Source: Adiantum capillus-veneris
Taxonomy: Eukaryota > Streptophyta > Polypodiopsida > Polypodiales > Pteridaceae
DNA: 62,000 nt
Assembly: GCA_014529385.2 (NCBI GenBank)
Contig: CM043970.1
Coordinates: 48,439,279 to 48,501,278, forward strand
Reading direction: 5' to 3'
Part shown: in pieces, positions 10,969-22,654 of the stretch
Numbering within the stretch: the stretch's first letter is position 1
How the letters are laid out: every line of letters starts with the position of its first letter
The notes under the pieces: generated by a model
Told to the model about the DNA's origin: nothing
Databases searched by the model: none
The model's input: only the letters and a program-made list of their open reading frames with translations
Translations under genes and position numbers: made by a program

Positions 10969-12250
10969 TGTCATAATAACTAATATCTAATTTTCCTAAA
11001 TGATTTTCTCATGTTAAACTGATCATTTAATATGGGGAAGTACCAGGGGAGAAAAAGCTAGAATATTGGTTAAGCTGGCAGACCGGTCCTAGTAGGGATC
11101 CAAAGGAAGGAGTATAGGGATCCAAAGGGGGGGCCTTCTACAAAAGATCAATGATCATCGATGGTCTTCAAAGACCCTAAGGTTCAGCCCATTAAGACTT
11201 TCAAAATACTAAGGTTCCAAAATTCAATAAAAAGTGCAATGGTCAAACCTTAGGGAAATTGGATACCTTTGAGAAGACCAAAAAAGTCTTTCCAAATCCC
11301 TAGATGGGAGGGGGAGATCCCTTTTAGTAGGGAATGAGAGAGAAACACACACACACACACACTCTTGCAAGCCCTTTACACAAAGGGAATAGGGGACACA
11401 TGTCAGCTCCCTATCCCAGTTGGCCCCAAGGTGCACTCAAATCCTATTGGATGGCCATAGAGTCACGTGGACCAATGAGAATTAGGATAGAGTACATCTA
11501 GTATAATTCATTTTAAAACATTTGATAAAAGAACCAATAGGAATTAAGCTCTCTAGAAGACTATTGGATAGTCTCCCAAGGGGTCCAATGAGCATTCAAC
11601 AGCCCAATGGCCTGATTCCTATTGGCTAGAAGACAAAGGGGTCCAATGAGGGTTTAGTTGCATTAATTAAATACCTAAAGCTCTCACAAAATGGAAAAGG
11701 GGGACACATGTCAAAAGGCTATCACTTATGCTTCTCAATCATCATTGGCTAAACTTTGCAGGGTCCAATGGCGTGCCAGCATGAGTAAAATCCAAGAGGG
11801 GTCGACCAAGAGAGAGAGAGGGGGCTGATTTTGGCAAGGCATTATCCCACACACACTCACACAATCTCATGTGTGAAGCAAAGAATACTCTCTCTCCTTC
11901 TCAAGCTTTAATAAAAAGCTCATCATCTACTCCAAGCGTGTGACAAGGGAGGCCTACACCAACAACTCTTGGCTTTGTGAAGCAAATCCAATCAAGAGCC
12001 AAGCTTCAATGCATGCTCATCTCCTCAACCATGCTAATTACTAAGCTATGCTAAGCTTTTATGAGTGATGTGAGGAGATATACTTCTTTCTCATAAGACT
12101 ACTCCTTCTTCCTCTCAATCTACTCTCATACCCCGCTAGCTCTCACCATCTTCGAAGGTGTGTGAGGTCTTGGGTCTGAGACCGTGAGGGAATTGATGTT
12201 GTGTTTTATAAGTGTGTTCCTGGTGCTTGATGATTCCATCTTCATTGCAA
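10969..12250 (+). repeat. Element A 5' LTR, 3' part deleted
   Basis: It starts TGTCATAATAAC and is collinear with 16430-17708 of the 3' LTR, including a CA microsatellite near 11346. It breaks off after ccatcttcattgca and passes straight into gag coding sequence. The LTR end, primer-binding site, leader and N-terminal gag are therefore missing. Confidence 0.85.
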
Positions 12251-13324
12251 GACAAAGTACTCACCGAATGGCAAAGCTTGAAGCTCTCTCCTTACAAATC
12301 TATTCATAAATATGTAGACAAGTTTTGGGACCTACATCTCAAAGCCACTATCTTCAAAAAGATGGATTTTGGAGAGAAAAAACAACAATTTTGTACGGGC
12401 TTAACTGAAGATATGGCGGAGTATGTCAACTCCCAAAGGCCACGCACCATATCTGCGGTCATACACCATACCATGGTGGCTTCACAAATCAATTTCCAAA
12501 CAGGGGCTAAGAGAAATCTTAAGCCCACGGAGAAAAAGGACCATAACAATGAGACTAAGGAGAAGGAAAATGTCCAAAAGTCTCCTAAAGGTAATGCCAA
12601 GAACAACAAAGCTAAGGAGAAGGGAGTTTATAAAGGTAAAAATAAACTCTCTCCTAAAGAGCTTGAGCGTTATCGTAAAGATAACTGTTGTTTCAAATGC
12701 GGTGAGCAAGGGCATGCGTACCATGTTCTCCCTCAAAAGAACACACTCCATGAGACTCCTAGACTCTACCTTGGTCAAAATCCAAGAAGATCAAACTCAC
12801 CACAAAGGATCTCCTCTATGTCATGCTTCGGGAAAGAGTTGTTGACCAAGCTAGGCATCCAAGCCTATGAGATGGGAGATGTCCTACCCGCCGATGGTGC
12901 TTTCAAGGGGAAAAAAGCTTCATTCACTCCCTTAATTGGGAAATTGAGGCTCCATGTCCAAAGCTATGTGGACAAAGAGGACTTCTTTATATCTCCTCTC
13001 AAGCATGAGGATGTAATCCTAGGGGCACCATGGTTTAATCGCATGGCTGCCAATGTTAAATTTAGGTTCAGGGAAAAAGGTATGTACATAGATGCCAAAG
13101 AGTTGGATAGCACCATACCCATTGTATATACACAAGCTTTCAATAAGTCAATAAAGAACTCTATTTCCATGTACATGATTTTTATTCAAGATTCTCAAAA
13201 TGAACCTAATGCTTTAGCAAAAGAAAATATAAAAAATCACAAGGAATTAGAGTTATCCAATTTTCTCAAGGTATTTCAAGATGTTTTTATTGACGACATC
13301 CCTTGTGAACTACCTCCTAAATGA
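12250..13324 (+). pseudogene. Element A gag-protease remnant
   Basis: This is the C-terminal gag and protease part of the polyprotein. Alignment by eye to element B shows the gag starting in mid-domain (DKVLTEW). The zinc knuckle CFKCGEQGHAYH has lost its fourth ligand, with Leu where B has Cys. About 25 residues spanning the protease DPGS active site are deleted. The downstream protease fold segment (GKLRLHVQSYVDKEDFF) remains. The frame ends at a TGA (13322-13324) where B has Arg (CGA), followed by a 1 bp shift. The product cannot be a working protease. Confidence 0.85.
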
Positions 13325-16069
13325 GGCAATGATGACATACAATTGAACTTCTTCCAGGAAGTTCACCGCCTAATAAACCTCCTTATAGAGTTTATCAAGC
13401 TCAACAAGAGGAGATTATGTGGCAAGTGCATGAGTTAGTTGATAAGGGCATGGTTAGGCCTAAATTATCTCCATTTTGCTCACCTGTGTTATTAGTGCAA
13501 AAGAAAGACAGCACATATCGTATGTGTGTCGACTATAGAGCACTAAATAGGATCACTATCAAGAATAGGTTTCCCATTACACGCGTAGAAGACCTATTTG
13601 ATAAGCTACAAGGGTCGACCTACTTCAGTACGATTGACCTAAAAAGTGGCTACCATCAAATAAGGATAGTTGATCAAGACATTGTAAAGACTGCATTTCA
13701 CACTACGTTTGGTCTTTACGAATACATTGCCATGCCTTTTAGCTTGACCAATGCACTAGCCACATTCAACCACTTGATGGAGAAGCTATTTAGGCCTCAC
13801 CTAACCTTTACTGGAGTGTTCTTTGATGATATTATCATCTACTCTAATTCATTAGACAAACACAAGAAACACCTCCAGGTAGTATTTCAAGTCTTACGAG
13901 AGAATAAACTTTATATTAATCAAAAGAAAAGTGAGTTTTTCTAACAAGAGATTCAGTATTTAGGTCACATTATCTCCCAAGAGGGCATCCAAATGGATCC
14001 ATCAAAGCTAGAGATAATAAAAAGATGGCCTAATCCAAGGAATCTTCATGAACTAAGAAGCTTTATAGGTATGTGTGCATACAATAGACGCTTCATAGAA
14101 AATTTCTCACAAATTGCAAGACCATTACATGACCTAGCAAAGAAAAACGTTAGGGATACATGGTCTACCAAGGAGAACAATGCTTTCAAAAAGCTTAAAG
14201 AAAAGCTTACCTCTCAATCTGTGCTTACATTGCTAGATCTCTCAAATCCATTTGAGGTCCAATGTGACGCTTGTAGTGATTGCCTTGGAGCTATTTTGCT
14301 CCAAGAAGGGCACGCCATAGCCTATGAAATTCGAAGACTCGACCTTGTTGAGCAAGCTCTAGCCATATATGAAAAGGAACTCTTTGTAGTTCCACATGCC
14401 TTAGACTCGTGGAAGCACTATTTATTGGGGACTCCTTTTATTCTGCGGACGGATCACCAAAGCCTTAAGTACTTTATGATGCAGACCAAACTCTCCGACA
14501 AACAAATGAGGTGGGAAAATTTCCTTTCGCAATTTCATTTTCATATTGCTCATATTGCTCACATTGCTAGCAAGCATAATCAAGTAGCTGATGCACTTTC
14601 AAGATGGTCGAGAGTGAATGCGATTTTCATAGCAACTTGCAATGATCTATCTTCTATGATAGATGAGTACACTATTGATCCCAATTTTAGAGATGTGATT
14701 TCAGCCCTTGCACTAGGGAAGAAAGAGGCACCATTTACTTTACAAGATGGTTATCTTCTCTATGGAAATAGACTATGCACTACCAACTCACTACGTGAGA
14801 AAGTAGTGTATGAATCTCATGATCCCCCTTATGCGGGGCATAGAGTGATTCAGTCTACCCTAAAAGGGGTTGAAACATATTTCTATTGGCCTGCCATAAG
14901 AACAAACATACACAAGTATGTTTCTAAATGTGTGGTATGCCAAAAGATGAAGTTTGATAGAGGGAAGCAACCTGGATTGCTTCAAACTTTGCCAATCCCT
15001 AATTCACCATGAGAGAGCATATCCATGGATTTTATCTTTGGATTGCCTAAGTCTATCCATGGAAATATGGGAATATGGAGGATAGTAGACAGGTTCAACA
15101 AAGAAGCTCATTTTATACCTGTCAAAAAGACTATCAAAGCCCATCAAATGGAAACCCTCTTCATTTCACAAATCTTCAAGTACCATGGCTTTCCGAAGTC
15201 CATAGTGGCAGCTAGAGATCCTAGAATGACCAATAATTTCTGGAAGTGTCTCTTTGAGAATTTAGGGACAAGGCTAAACTTCTCTTCGGCCTATCACCCG
15301 CAAATGGATGGCCAAAGTGAAATAGCTAACCTAGCATTATTAATGTACTAAAAGTCTACGTAACGGAAGTAGATCAAAGGTCCCAGTACTTACCCTTAGT
15401 GGAGTATGCCTACAATAACACTATACATACTTTCACGGGAAAATCACCTTTCGAGGTAATTGAGGAAAAATCTAAAAGTCCGAACACGGGAAAATCTTCG
15501 TTGTAGATGAGTATAGCAGAGACCTAAAGATTAAGGACGCTATCTCTATCTCACAACAAAGGCAAAAGTCTGTTGTTGATAATCATAGAAGAGCCCAAGC
15601 CTTTAAGAAAAATGATTGGATTTTGCTTAAATTTCCCAAGGCTCGATTAAGGCACACGACGGGCAAGAATGCTACGGGACACCAAAAGTACTATGCTAAG
15701 TTAGGAAAAAGGTACTATGGTCCGTTCCATATTCTTAGACCAATCAATGACATGGCCTATCAACTCAAGTTGCCTAGTCATTGGCTCATACACAATGCTT
15801 TTCATGTGAGCCTACTAAAGCCTTACAAAAAAGAGCCATCTCAAGAACCAACTATTGAAGACCCACCGGAGATCAAGGACCAAGAAGAGGTGCTGCAGCC
15901 CGAGTCCATTTTCTGACATGAAGACAAGGTATTGAGAGGCGGTAAGATTATCCGACGGTATCTTATTAAGTTTAAGAACTATCCTTTTGAAGATGCTAGA
16001 TGGATGCAAGGCATACAATTAAGGGATAACCTAAACCTTGTCAATGCTTACAATGCTTTCCTAGAGTAA
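13325..16069 (+). pseudogene. Element A pol: reverse transcriptase, RNase H, integrase, chromodomain-like tail
   Basis: Reverse transcriptase covers about 13340-14000 with the FFDD catalytic pair (codons at 13825-13830). RNase H follows with CDACSDCLGA and the terminal HNQVADALSR. The integrase HHCC finger lies around 14814-14943 (CVVC at its end) and the core starts at MDFIFG near 15025. Stops include a TAA at 13942-13944, a TGA at 15010-15012 where B reads Trp, and a TGA at 15914-15916. Small deletions occur near 15490. At the integrase SDRD motif A reads AARD, so the catalytic Asp is replaced by Ala. The tail (about 15914-16066) reads like a degenerate chromodomain (YLIKFKNYPFED). The frame ends with TAA at 16067-16069. 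Confidence 0.88.
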
Positions 16070-16429
16070 GCAAATGTACAATTTTTAAAAATGAACAAAG
16101 TTTTGTCTTACAAGACTCTCTTTTTTTTCTTTATTGTGCACAAATGTTAAGTAGTATGCATGCTTAGGATCAAGTTTACGAAGACGACGTCTCCCAAACA
16201 CCAAGTAGAGCTTGTCACTCTACTATGGAAGATTGATAGGACTAATGCGTAGACATGTGTGTGGAAGCTTAGGCTCTCAAGCGCTAAATGGATTAGTGAT
16301 CCATTTTGGAACAATGTCAAGGGTAAGATAGGGATCCTCTACCCGCTAGAAAAAGGACCAACGAATGGTCTTTATCTTCTCTATCCCATAGTCGAGGACA
16401 AGTATGATTTCAAGAGATCGTCCTCTATC
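16070..16429 (+). other. Element A 3' untranslated region
   Basis: This is non-coding and collinear with 28767-29124 of element B. The polypurine tract preceding the 3' LTR has decayed to caagagatcgtcctcta. Confidence 0.7.
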
Positions 16430-18025
16430 ATAATAACTAATATCTAGTTCTCCTAAATTTTTTTCTCATGTTAAATTGATCAATTAATATGGGGAGGTAC
16501 CAGGGGAGAAAAAGCTAGAATACTGGTTAAGCTGGCAGATAGGTCACAGTAGGGATCCAAAGGAGGAAAAATAGGGATCCAAAGGGGAGGCCATTTGCAA
16601 AAGAGCAATGTGCATCAATGGGCATAAAAGACCCTAAGGTTCAGCCCATTAAGACTTCCAAAATACTAAGGTTCCAAACTTCAATAAAAAGTCCAATGGT
16701 CAAACCTTAGGGAAATTGGATACCTTTGAGAAGACCAAAAAAGTCTTTGCAAATCCCTAGATGGGAGGGGGCGAGGCCTTTTAGTAGGGGATGAGAGAGA
16801 AACACAAACACACACACACACACACACACACTCTTGCAAGAACTTTACACAAAGGGAATAGGGGACACATGTCAGCTCCCTAGCCCAGTTGCCCCCAAGG
16901 TGCACTCAAATCCTATCGAATGGCCATCCAGGTGGACCAATGAGAATTAGGCTAGAGTACATTTAGTTTAATTCATTTTAAAACACTTGATAAAAGAACA
17001 AATAGGAATTAAGCTCTCTAGAAGACTATTGGACAGTCTCCCAAGGGGTCCAACGAGCATTCATCAGCCGAATGGCTTGCCTAATTCCTATTGGCCAGAA
17101 GACAAAGGGGTCCAATGAGATTTTAATTAAATTAATTAAATACCTAAAGCTCTCACAAAAGGGGAAAGGTGGACACATGTCAAAAGGCTATCACTTATGC
17201 TTCTCAATTATCATTGGCTAAGCTTTGCAGGGTCCAATGGAGTGCCATCATGAGTAAAATCCAAGAGGGGTTGACCAAGAGAGAGAGGGGGCTGATTTTG
17301 GCAAGGCATTATCACACACACACTCACACAATCTCATGTGTGAAGCAAAGAATACTCTCTCTCCTTCTCAAGCTTTAATGGAAAGCTCATCATCTACTCC
17401 AAGCTTGTGAGAAGGGAGGCCTACACCAACAACTCTTGGCTTTGTGATGCAAATCCAATCAAGAGCCAATGCATGCTCATCTCCTTTACCATGCTAGTTA
17501 CTAAGCTATGCTAAGATTTTAGGAGTGATTATGTGAGGAGATATACTTCTTTCTTGTAAGACTACTCCTTCTTCCTCTCAATCTACTCTCATACCCCGCT
17601 AGCTCTCCTGATCTTCGAAGGTGTGTAAGGTTTTGGGTCTGAGATCCTGAGGGAATTGATGTTGTGTTTTATAAGTGTGTGCCTTGTGCTTGAAGCTTCC
17701 ATCTTCACTGTACCAGTAAGGTATTGAAGGAACACAAAGCATTGTATTGTAAATTGTATCCCTTGATGGGGAAAACCTATAATACAAAGCCTTTTGGAGG
17801 GGGGACCGGCTCCATGTAAATCCGGTCCTCAACTGTTGTCAATAGCTTAATCTCTCTCTCTTTTGAAGTATTGTTCATGCCTATCTACCTAGGTATTATG
17901 CTTTTTGTTTCTCTCTCCATCCAAGCACTCTTCCTATGCTCATTAGGAATCTATTCTAATGAAATGCTCACTATGTTTATGCTATTTTCCACTACACACA
18001 AGTTACTAGGCCATTAAATGTTACA
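16430..18025 (+). repeat. Element A 3' LTR, about 1.6 kb
   Basis: It starts tcataataac (the initial TG is lost) and ends ...aaatgttaca at 18025, judged by comparison with the LTR of element C. It contains a CA microsatellite near 16805. Confidence 0.78.
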
Positions 18026-18185
18026 TCCTCCGCCTGGATCGTCATCTGCAAAAGAAGATTCCATGTCAAAAAGAAAGCCGTAATAGTAACCCCATGCCAA
18101 ACATAGCGAGGGAACCCTCTCCCATTACCTACGGTCGGCAGCGGGCTTCGCTTCTCCCACTGTGGGCTCCCCGTTTTGCAGCCTT
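18026..18185 (-). pseudogene. Probable upstream exons of the gene split by element A
   Basis: Immediately beyond the LTR, the minus strand shows a polypyrimidine acceptor (tcttcttttgcag) with coding at 18045-18026. Before it comes an 83 bp GT-AG intron (18046-18128) and another exon-like segment from about 18185 to 18129 (reading TGSPQWEKRSPLPTV). Their orientation and position are as expected for the continuation of the gene at 8431-10968. The link is an inference from position and splice signals only. Confidence 0.4.
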
Positions 18186-18203
18186 GGGGGGGGGGGGGGG
18201 GGG
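18186..18203. repeat. G18 homopolymer
   Basis: There is an uninterrupted run of 18 G. It may be of uncertain length because such runs are hard to sequence. Confidence 0.95.
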
Positions 18204-19688
18204 CATGGAATAAGCACCCCACATGCCACCACCCTTTGCCTTCCTTGTCGTATTTCCACCCATCATGTGTAATGGCACTCAGCCTTCGACACCTGCCTCC
18301 CACCCCCTGGCACTGCCTCACATCTTGCTTGCAAGGATACCCGGAGTAGGGGAGCCCCGAGAAGAGCATGCGAGCATCTTAGAGAGCCTCAGAGAGAGCG
18401 AGACTAAATGCTGGCATTGAACAAACTCAAGCCAAACACTATTGATGCCTCAGCCCTGAGGGTATAAGGTACTAACCTCGAGGAGCCACTAGCCGTCCCC
18501 TCCTTGCCCTAATGATGTCCAGACACGTGGCACATGGATAGCCCCGTCAGCCCCACCTCATCCATTGTGGCTTGCCTCGTCACCCCGCCACATCGGCACT
18601 CCATAGCCTCACAACGAGCCCGAGTTTACGTTGCAGCGGGCAACCCCGCCCCCGTGCAACCATGCGACTTGCCACGTGTTTGGTCAAGATGCCCTCGCTC
18701 CTTGTGTCCCTCTCGCGCACCGTCGATGCCATCAAATGGGCTCGTCACCATCTTAGGTAAATAGTCCTGAGGCAAGTCCAACCCTGAGTCTATATAAGAA
18801 CATTGAAGGAGATTGTCATTGTTCTGGAAATACCATTTTCCTATAACCATGCACAAATCCTTTTTGGAATTTTCCAAAGCAAAATTTTGAAATTTCCAAG
18901 GTAAAGGGGCCAATATAAGTCCACGTAAGAGACAGAGCCTAGATCTCCGGTCTCTGAGCTCAATAGTAACTAGTGAGTAGCTCATTTGATTTGTCTCATC
19001 GAGAGCTTTTCAAAAATTTTGATCTCAACTTTTTCGAAGATCGAAGTCGAAAGTTACAATTTTATTTGTGCATTCCTGTGTAACAAAATGGGTGTGAAAA
19101 AGAAGACGCACCATCCCCACAAGAGAGACATGGGTGCCAACAAGGTTTAAAGTCACCCATTGCCCAATGAAAAGGTTTCATTTCAAATAAAATGAACGTT
19201 GAGCATCCTTTTGAATTGCACAAAGTGGGTCCAACTTTGTTTTATTATTGGGGGTGTCATTGTCCTTTCTTTGGGGGTGGTTTTCTATTTCCCCCCTTAC
19301 CCTGGCTATTTTGTCACATTCCCATCTTCAAGTTTTAGCCAAGCCAATATTGACATTTCATGTGGAACAACGGCAAGCAATGCCAACCCATCAAGTAAAA
19401 ACACATTGCATTTAACAAGTTGTAAATGAGCACTTTTGGCCTCCGCACAATGGACTAGCATCACGGCTCATTGAAAACAAGTTTTCCAACCAATGAAAAA
19501 AAGGACGCATGTAAATTCATCCTTTTTGGTAAAATTAAATGATTTTCTAGCTTTGCACCAAAAATGCGGGTTATTTCAAGACAATTTATTCATGACTTTG
19601 CATCTAGCCAACTAAAAATACACTAAAGGTCAGTTTTTCGTTAATATTGATTGGCGTCCTTAAAACACCATTGTTTGCCATATTTGGG
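18204..19688. other. Non-coding stretch with a TATA-like box
   Basis: I see no supported gene. A TATA-like motif (tctatataag) lies at about 18788-18797 in an LTR-like or promoter-like context, but no partner LTR was found. Confidence 0.35.
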
Positions 19689-19697
19689 GTGGTCCCT

Positions 19698-20086
19698 CCT
19701 CAGCACTAAAGGGCACAGACATTAAATGAAGCTCGGGAGGTGGGATCGATGGCTGAGAAGCCCGGGCATGAATCTCAAGGAGATTTGAGGGCTCAAAAAA
19801 ATGAGGCGTGGGGTGTTGCATGCGGGTTTGAACCCTGGTGGGTGCCAGGCAAGGCGCACAACTTATCCAACCCCCATATGCGCATACGTTGACCACGGTG
19901 GGCAACAAATGCATGATAAGTAAACGTCGACAGGGTGTGTCCATGTCCAAGTTTACTTTTCGGCGTCCTAGTTTACTTCTGGGCATCCTACGGCCCTGCG
20001 CACCTCTGCTTTTGTGCCCGGGCTTCTCAGTCGTAGATCCCACCTCTTGAGCTTCCTTTAATGCCCCGTGCCCTTTAGTGCTGAGG
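19698..20086. mobile_element. Mutator-type MITE, 389 bp, 9 bp target duplication
   Basis: The element begins CCTCAGCACTAAAGG and ends with the inverse CTTTAGTGCTGAGG. Imperfect terminal inverted repeats extend about 70-80 bp inward, through the matching phrases CTGAGAAGCCCGGGCA. It is flanked on both sides by gtggtccct (19689-19697 and 20087-20095). A perfect 9 bp duplication is typical of Mutator-like elements. It has no coding capacity. Confidence 0.9.
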
Positions 20087-20095
20087 GTGGTCCCT

Positions 20096-20603
20096 TGGCG
20101 TCATGAAAGACCATCATTTGAGTATTCATTCACTTCATCAAAGCTTATGATGCACCCTCACACTGGGATACAATAGTAGCTTCCACAGTCAAATAATATA
20201 ATTTGGTTCACCTTATCTCCAACAAGAGCCTGCCTAAGTGATCAAAAATACATCCACGCATTGCTAAAAAAAAAACCATTTTCTAGGACCTAAGCCTTTA
20301 TTTCCGAAGGGACAACTAATGAGACAACTAGGATTTGTGGGAAAATTTAAGCTATTTATGGGGATTTATAACTAATTTACCAATTGTTGACCTTGGAAAT
20401 TAAGTTCTTATGACATTAACTAAGATTCTTTATTTTCAATGAGAAAATTTACACCATATGAAACTGGCATATGTGAGCATAGATCCCGTAGTGCTTGCCA
20501 TAGTGAGTATCCAAGGCCAATATAGTGACTTCATTTGGACGCTAGCAAAAGTAGGACACGTCCATGCATTAGAGCCAAAAATCGCCAATTGATTTCTAAA
20601 ACT
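20096..20603. other. Non-coding stretch between MITE and element B
   Basis: AT-rich sequence without a recognisable feature. Confidence 0.4.
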
Positions 20604-22239
20604 TGTCATAAAATCTAATATCTAACCAACCCAAATGATTTTCTCATATTAAATTGATCACTTAATGTGGGAGAATAAACGGGAACAAGTGTTAAGATAT
20701 AGATATGTGCTTATAGATCTATCTCAACACGGGGCCAATGGTAAAGGGGCCCAAAAAGGAGATGGTCTATCAAAGAGCAAGGCTAACCAATGGAGCATAA
20801 GACCTTAGGGTTAGCTTCATTGAAGACCTCCAATAAATGTGTGAAAAAGTCCTTTGACCTTATGTAAGCTAGGGCTGAGCTTGAGGTGGGAACCCGGCCC
20901 AAGCTCGAGGTGCTTGTCCTGCTTGAGGTGCTTGTCGTGCTTGAGGTGTTTGTCATGCTTGAGGTGCTTGATTAAGATGCTTGAGGTGCTTCACTGGCTC
21001 CATGCTTGAGGTGCTTGACTTGCTGCATGATTAAGGTACTTGAGGTGCCTTGAGAAGCTTGCCTGAGATGCTTGTGGGAACACCCCCTAGTTCAAGTGCT
21101 TTGTCATTCTTGGTGAGTAAGGTGCTTGATCACCTAAAGTCAAAAGCATTCCTACAAGAGGGGGGGCGAGCCCTTTTCCTAGGGGCTAGAGAGAGAATAC
21201 CCACTAACACACACAAGGGAAGCCCCAACTTGAAGAGGCAGCAAGGACACATGTCAGGCCCCTACCCATGTTACCTTCATGTGTTGCTTGAAGCCTATTG
21301 GCTAAGCTTCAAAGGGGTCCAATGATAAATTACATGAATTATCTAATTGTTTTAGCATTTATCTAGCCCTCTCTCTCAAAAAGGAAAGGGGGACACTTGT
21401 CTCAAGGCTACCCCTACTGCTTGTAATGCCTCCTGCTCATGATTGGCTAGGCCTGGGAGGGTCCAATGAGCTTCAAGCATGAGCTACAAGGGGGGGTCGA
21501 CCCAAGCTAGCTAGGGGCTTGCTTGAGGGGTATACTTACCCACACACACTCACAATCACTCTCATTGTGTGCTATGCAACGTGCAAGAGCTCCCTCTCCT
21601 TCTCCAAGCAAGTAGAGGTTGAGAGCCTACACCAACACTCTTGGCTATGGAGTGCAAATCCAACCAAGAGCCATGCTTCAATGCTTAAGCTTTCCATCTC
21701 CTTCTTCTTCATTACTATGCTATTATGTATGCTAGCAACAAGAGTATGATAAGTGAGGAACTAGTTCTTTCTCCTATGAAATGTTTCTTCTTCCTCTTCC
21801 ATACCCTCATTCCCTGCCAGCTCTCTCCACCTTCGAAGGTGTTTGAGGTCTTGGGACTGAGGCTTGGGACAATTAAATCTTTCTTCAATTTCATGTTATG
21901 CTATGATTGTGATGCATGAAGCTTTCCATCTTCATTGCATCACCTAGGTCACAAGGAACACAAAGAATGTATTGTAACAAGTCTCTCTTAATGGGAGAAA
22001 TCATAATACAAATGCCTATTGGAGGGGGGACCGGCTCCACATAAATCCGGTCCTCAACTGTTGTCATGTTCTCTAAATTCTCTCTCTTGCAAAAGTATTG
22101 TTCATGCCAAGTTAACTAATTGCTATGATTATGTTGCTATCTTCAATTATTTCTACCCGCTATGCTCACAAAGTTATTTCTCGAAAGTATTCTCATTAAT
22201 TTCCGCTATTCTCAAGTTGAATAGGCTAATTCCATTACA
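20604..22239 (+). repeat. Element B 5' LTR
   Basis: It starts TGTCATAAAATC and ends CCATTACA. It is the same length as the 3' copy. It carries a minisatellite at 20878-21130. Confidence 0.92.
20878..21130. repeat. LTR minisatellite, units of about 18 bp (cttgaggtgcttg)
   Basis: About ten degenerate copies of a gcttgaggtgcttgtc-type unit lie in the U3 part of the LTR. The same array is in the 3' LTR at about 29400-29650. Confidence 0.85.
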
Positions 22240-22240
22240 T

Positions 22241-22252
22241 TGGTATCAGAGA
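22241..22252 (+). other. Primer-binding site, initiator tRNA-Met type
   Basis: TGGTATCAGAGA follows one base after the LTR end. It matches 11 of 12 positions of the plant initiator tRNA-Met complement (tggtatcagagc). Confidence 0.85.
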
Positions 22253-22654
22253 TATTTGGTTTCTCTTTTCTTGCTTAAGAAGAAAGGTCCTTAAGTAGCC
22301 TATAAATGGGTGATGTTGTTAATTATAATAGAGTAAGTGGAACTGGGATCTAATATCGGTTTTGTTAAGCCCACTATGTGGGGGATGGTGCACACCTCGG
22401 GAGCTTTGGACTTAATAATGGAGTCTTTTTAGACTTCCCTACGGCTTTACCATTATTGAGCCATTAGAAGTCCGAAAGGAGCTAGCCCTTGGCAACTCTG
22501 CTATGTTAGACCTACTCCTCTACTCTCTATAATTAACCACTTTGAGCCGTGGGTGTAGATACTTAAGAGCCGATTTTCAAAGGCTAAGAGGAGTGGCAAC
22601 TAAGGTTTTGTATTGCCAAAGCATACACTAAGTATAAACATAAATTTGGTTAAC
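22253..22654 (+). other. Element B 5' leader
   Basis: Non-coding sequence between the primer site and the first likely gag ATG at 22655. Confidence 0.7.

Larger units (their letters stand above)
10969..18025 (+). mobile_element. Ty3/gypsy element A, internally deleted
   Basis: The element has two related LTRs: a truncated 5' copy at 10969 to about 12250, and a 3' copy at 16430-18025. Between them lies a gag-pol region without a primer site or gag N-terminus. It shares the A/B/C lineage order of gag, zinc knuckle, protease, reverse transcriptase, RNase H, integrase and chromodomain-like tail. Five-base flanks (tattt before, tcctc after) do not match. It sits inside the minus-strand gene at 8431-10968. 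Confidence 0.85.

Noticed and set aside
18186-18203. The G18 run as a G-quadruplex regulatory element
   Set aside because: A bare homopolymer with no loop pattern; it may also reflect sequencing uncertainty.
19800-19850. tRNA-like B-box phrase (gggtttgaaccct) inside the 389 bp MITE
   Set aside because: No acceptor stem, D arm or A box nearby; a chance match in a GC-rich element.
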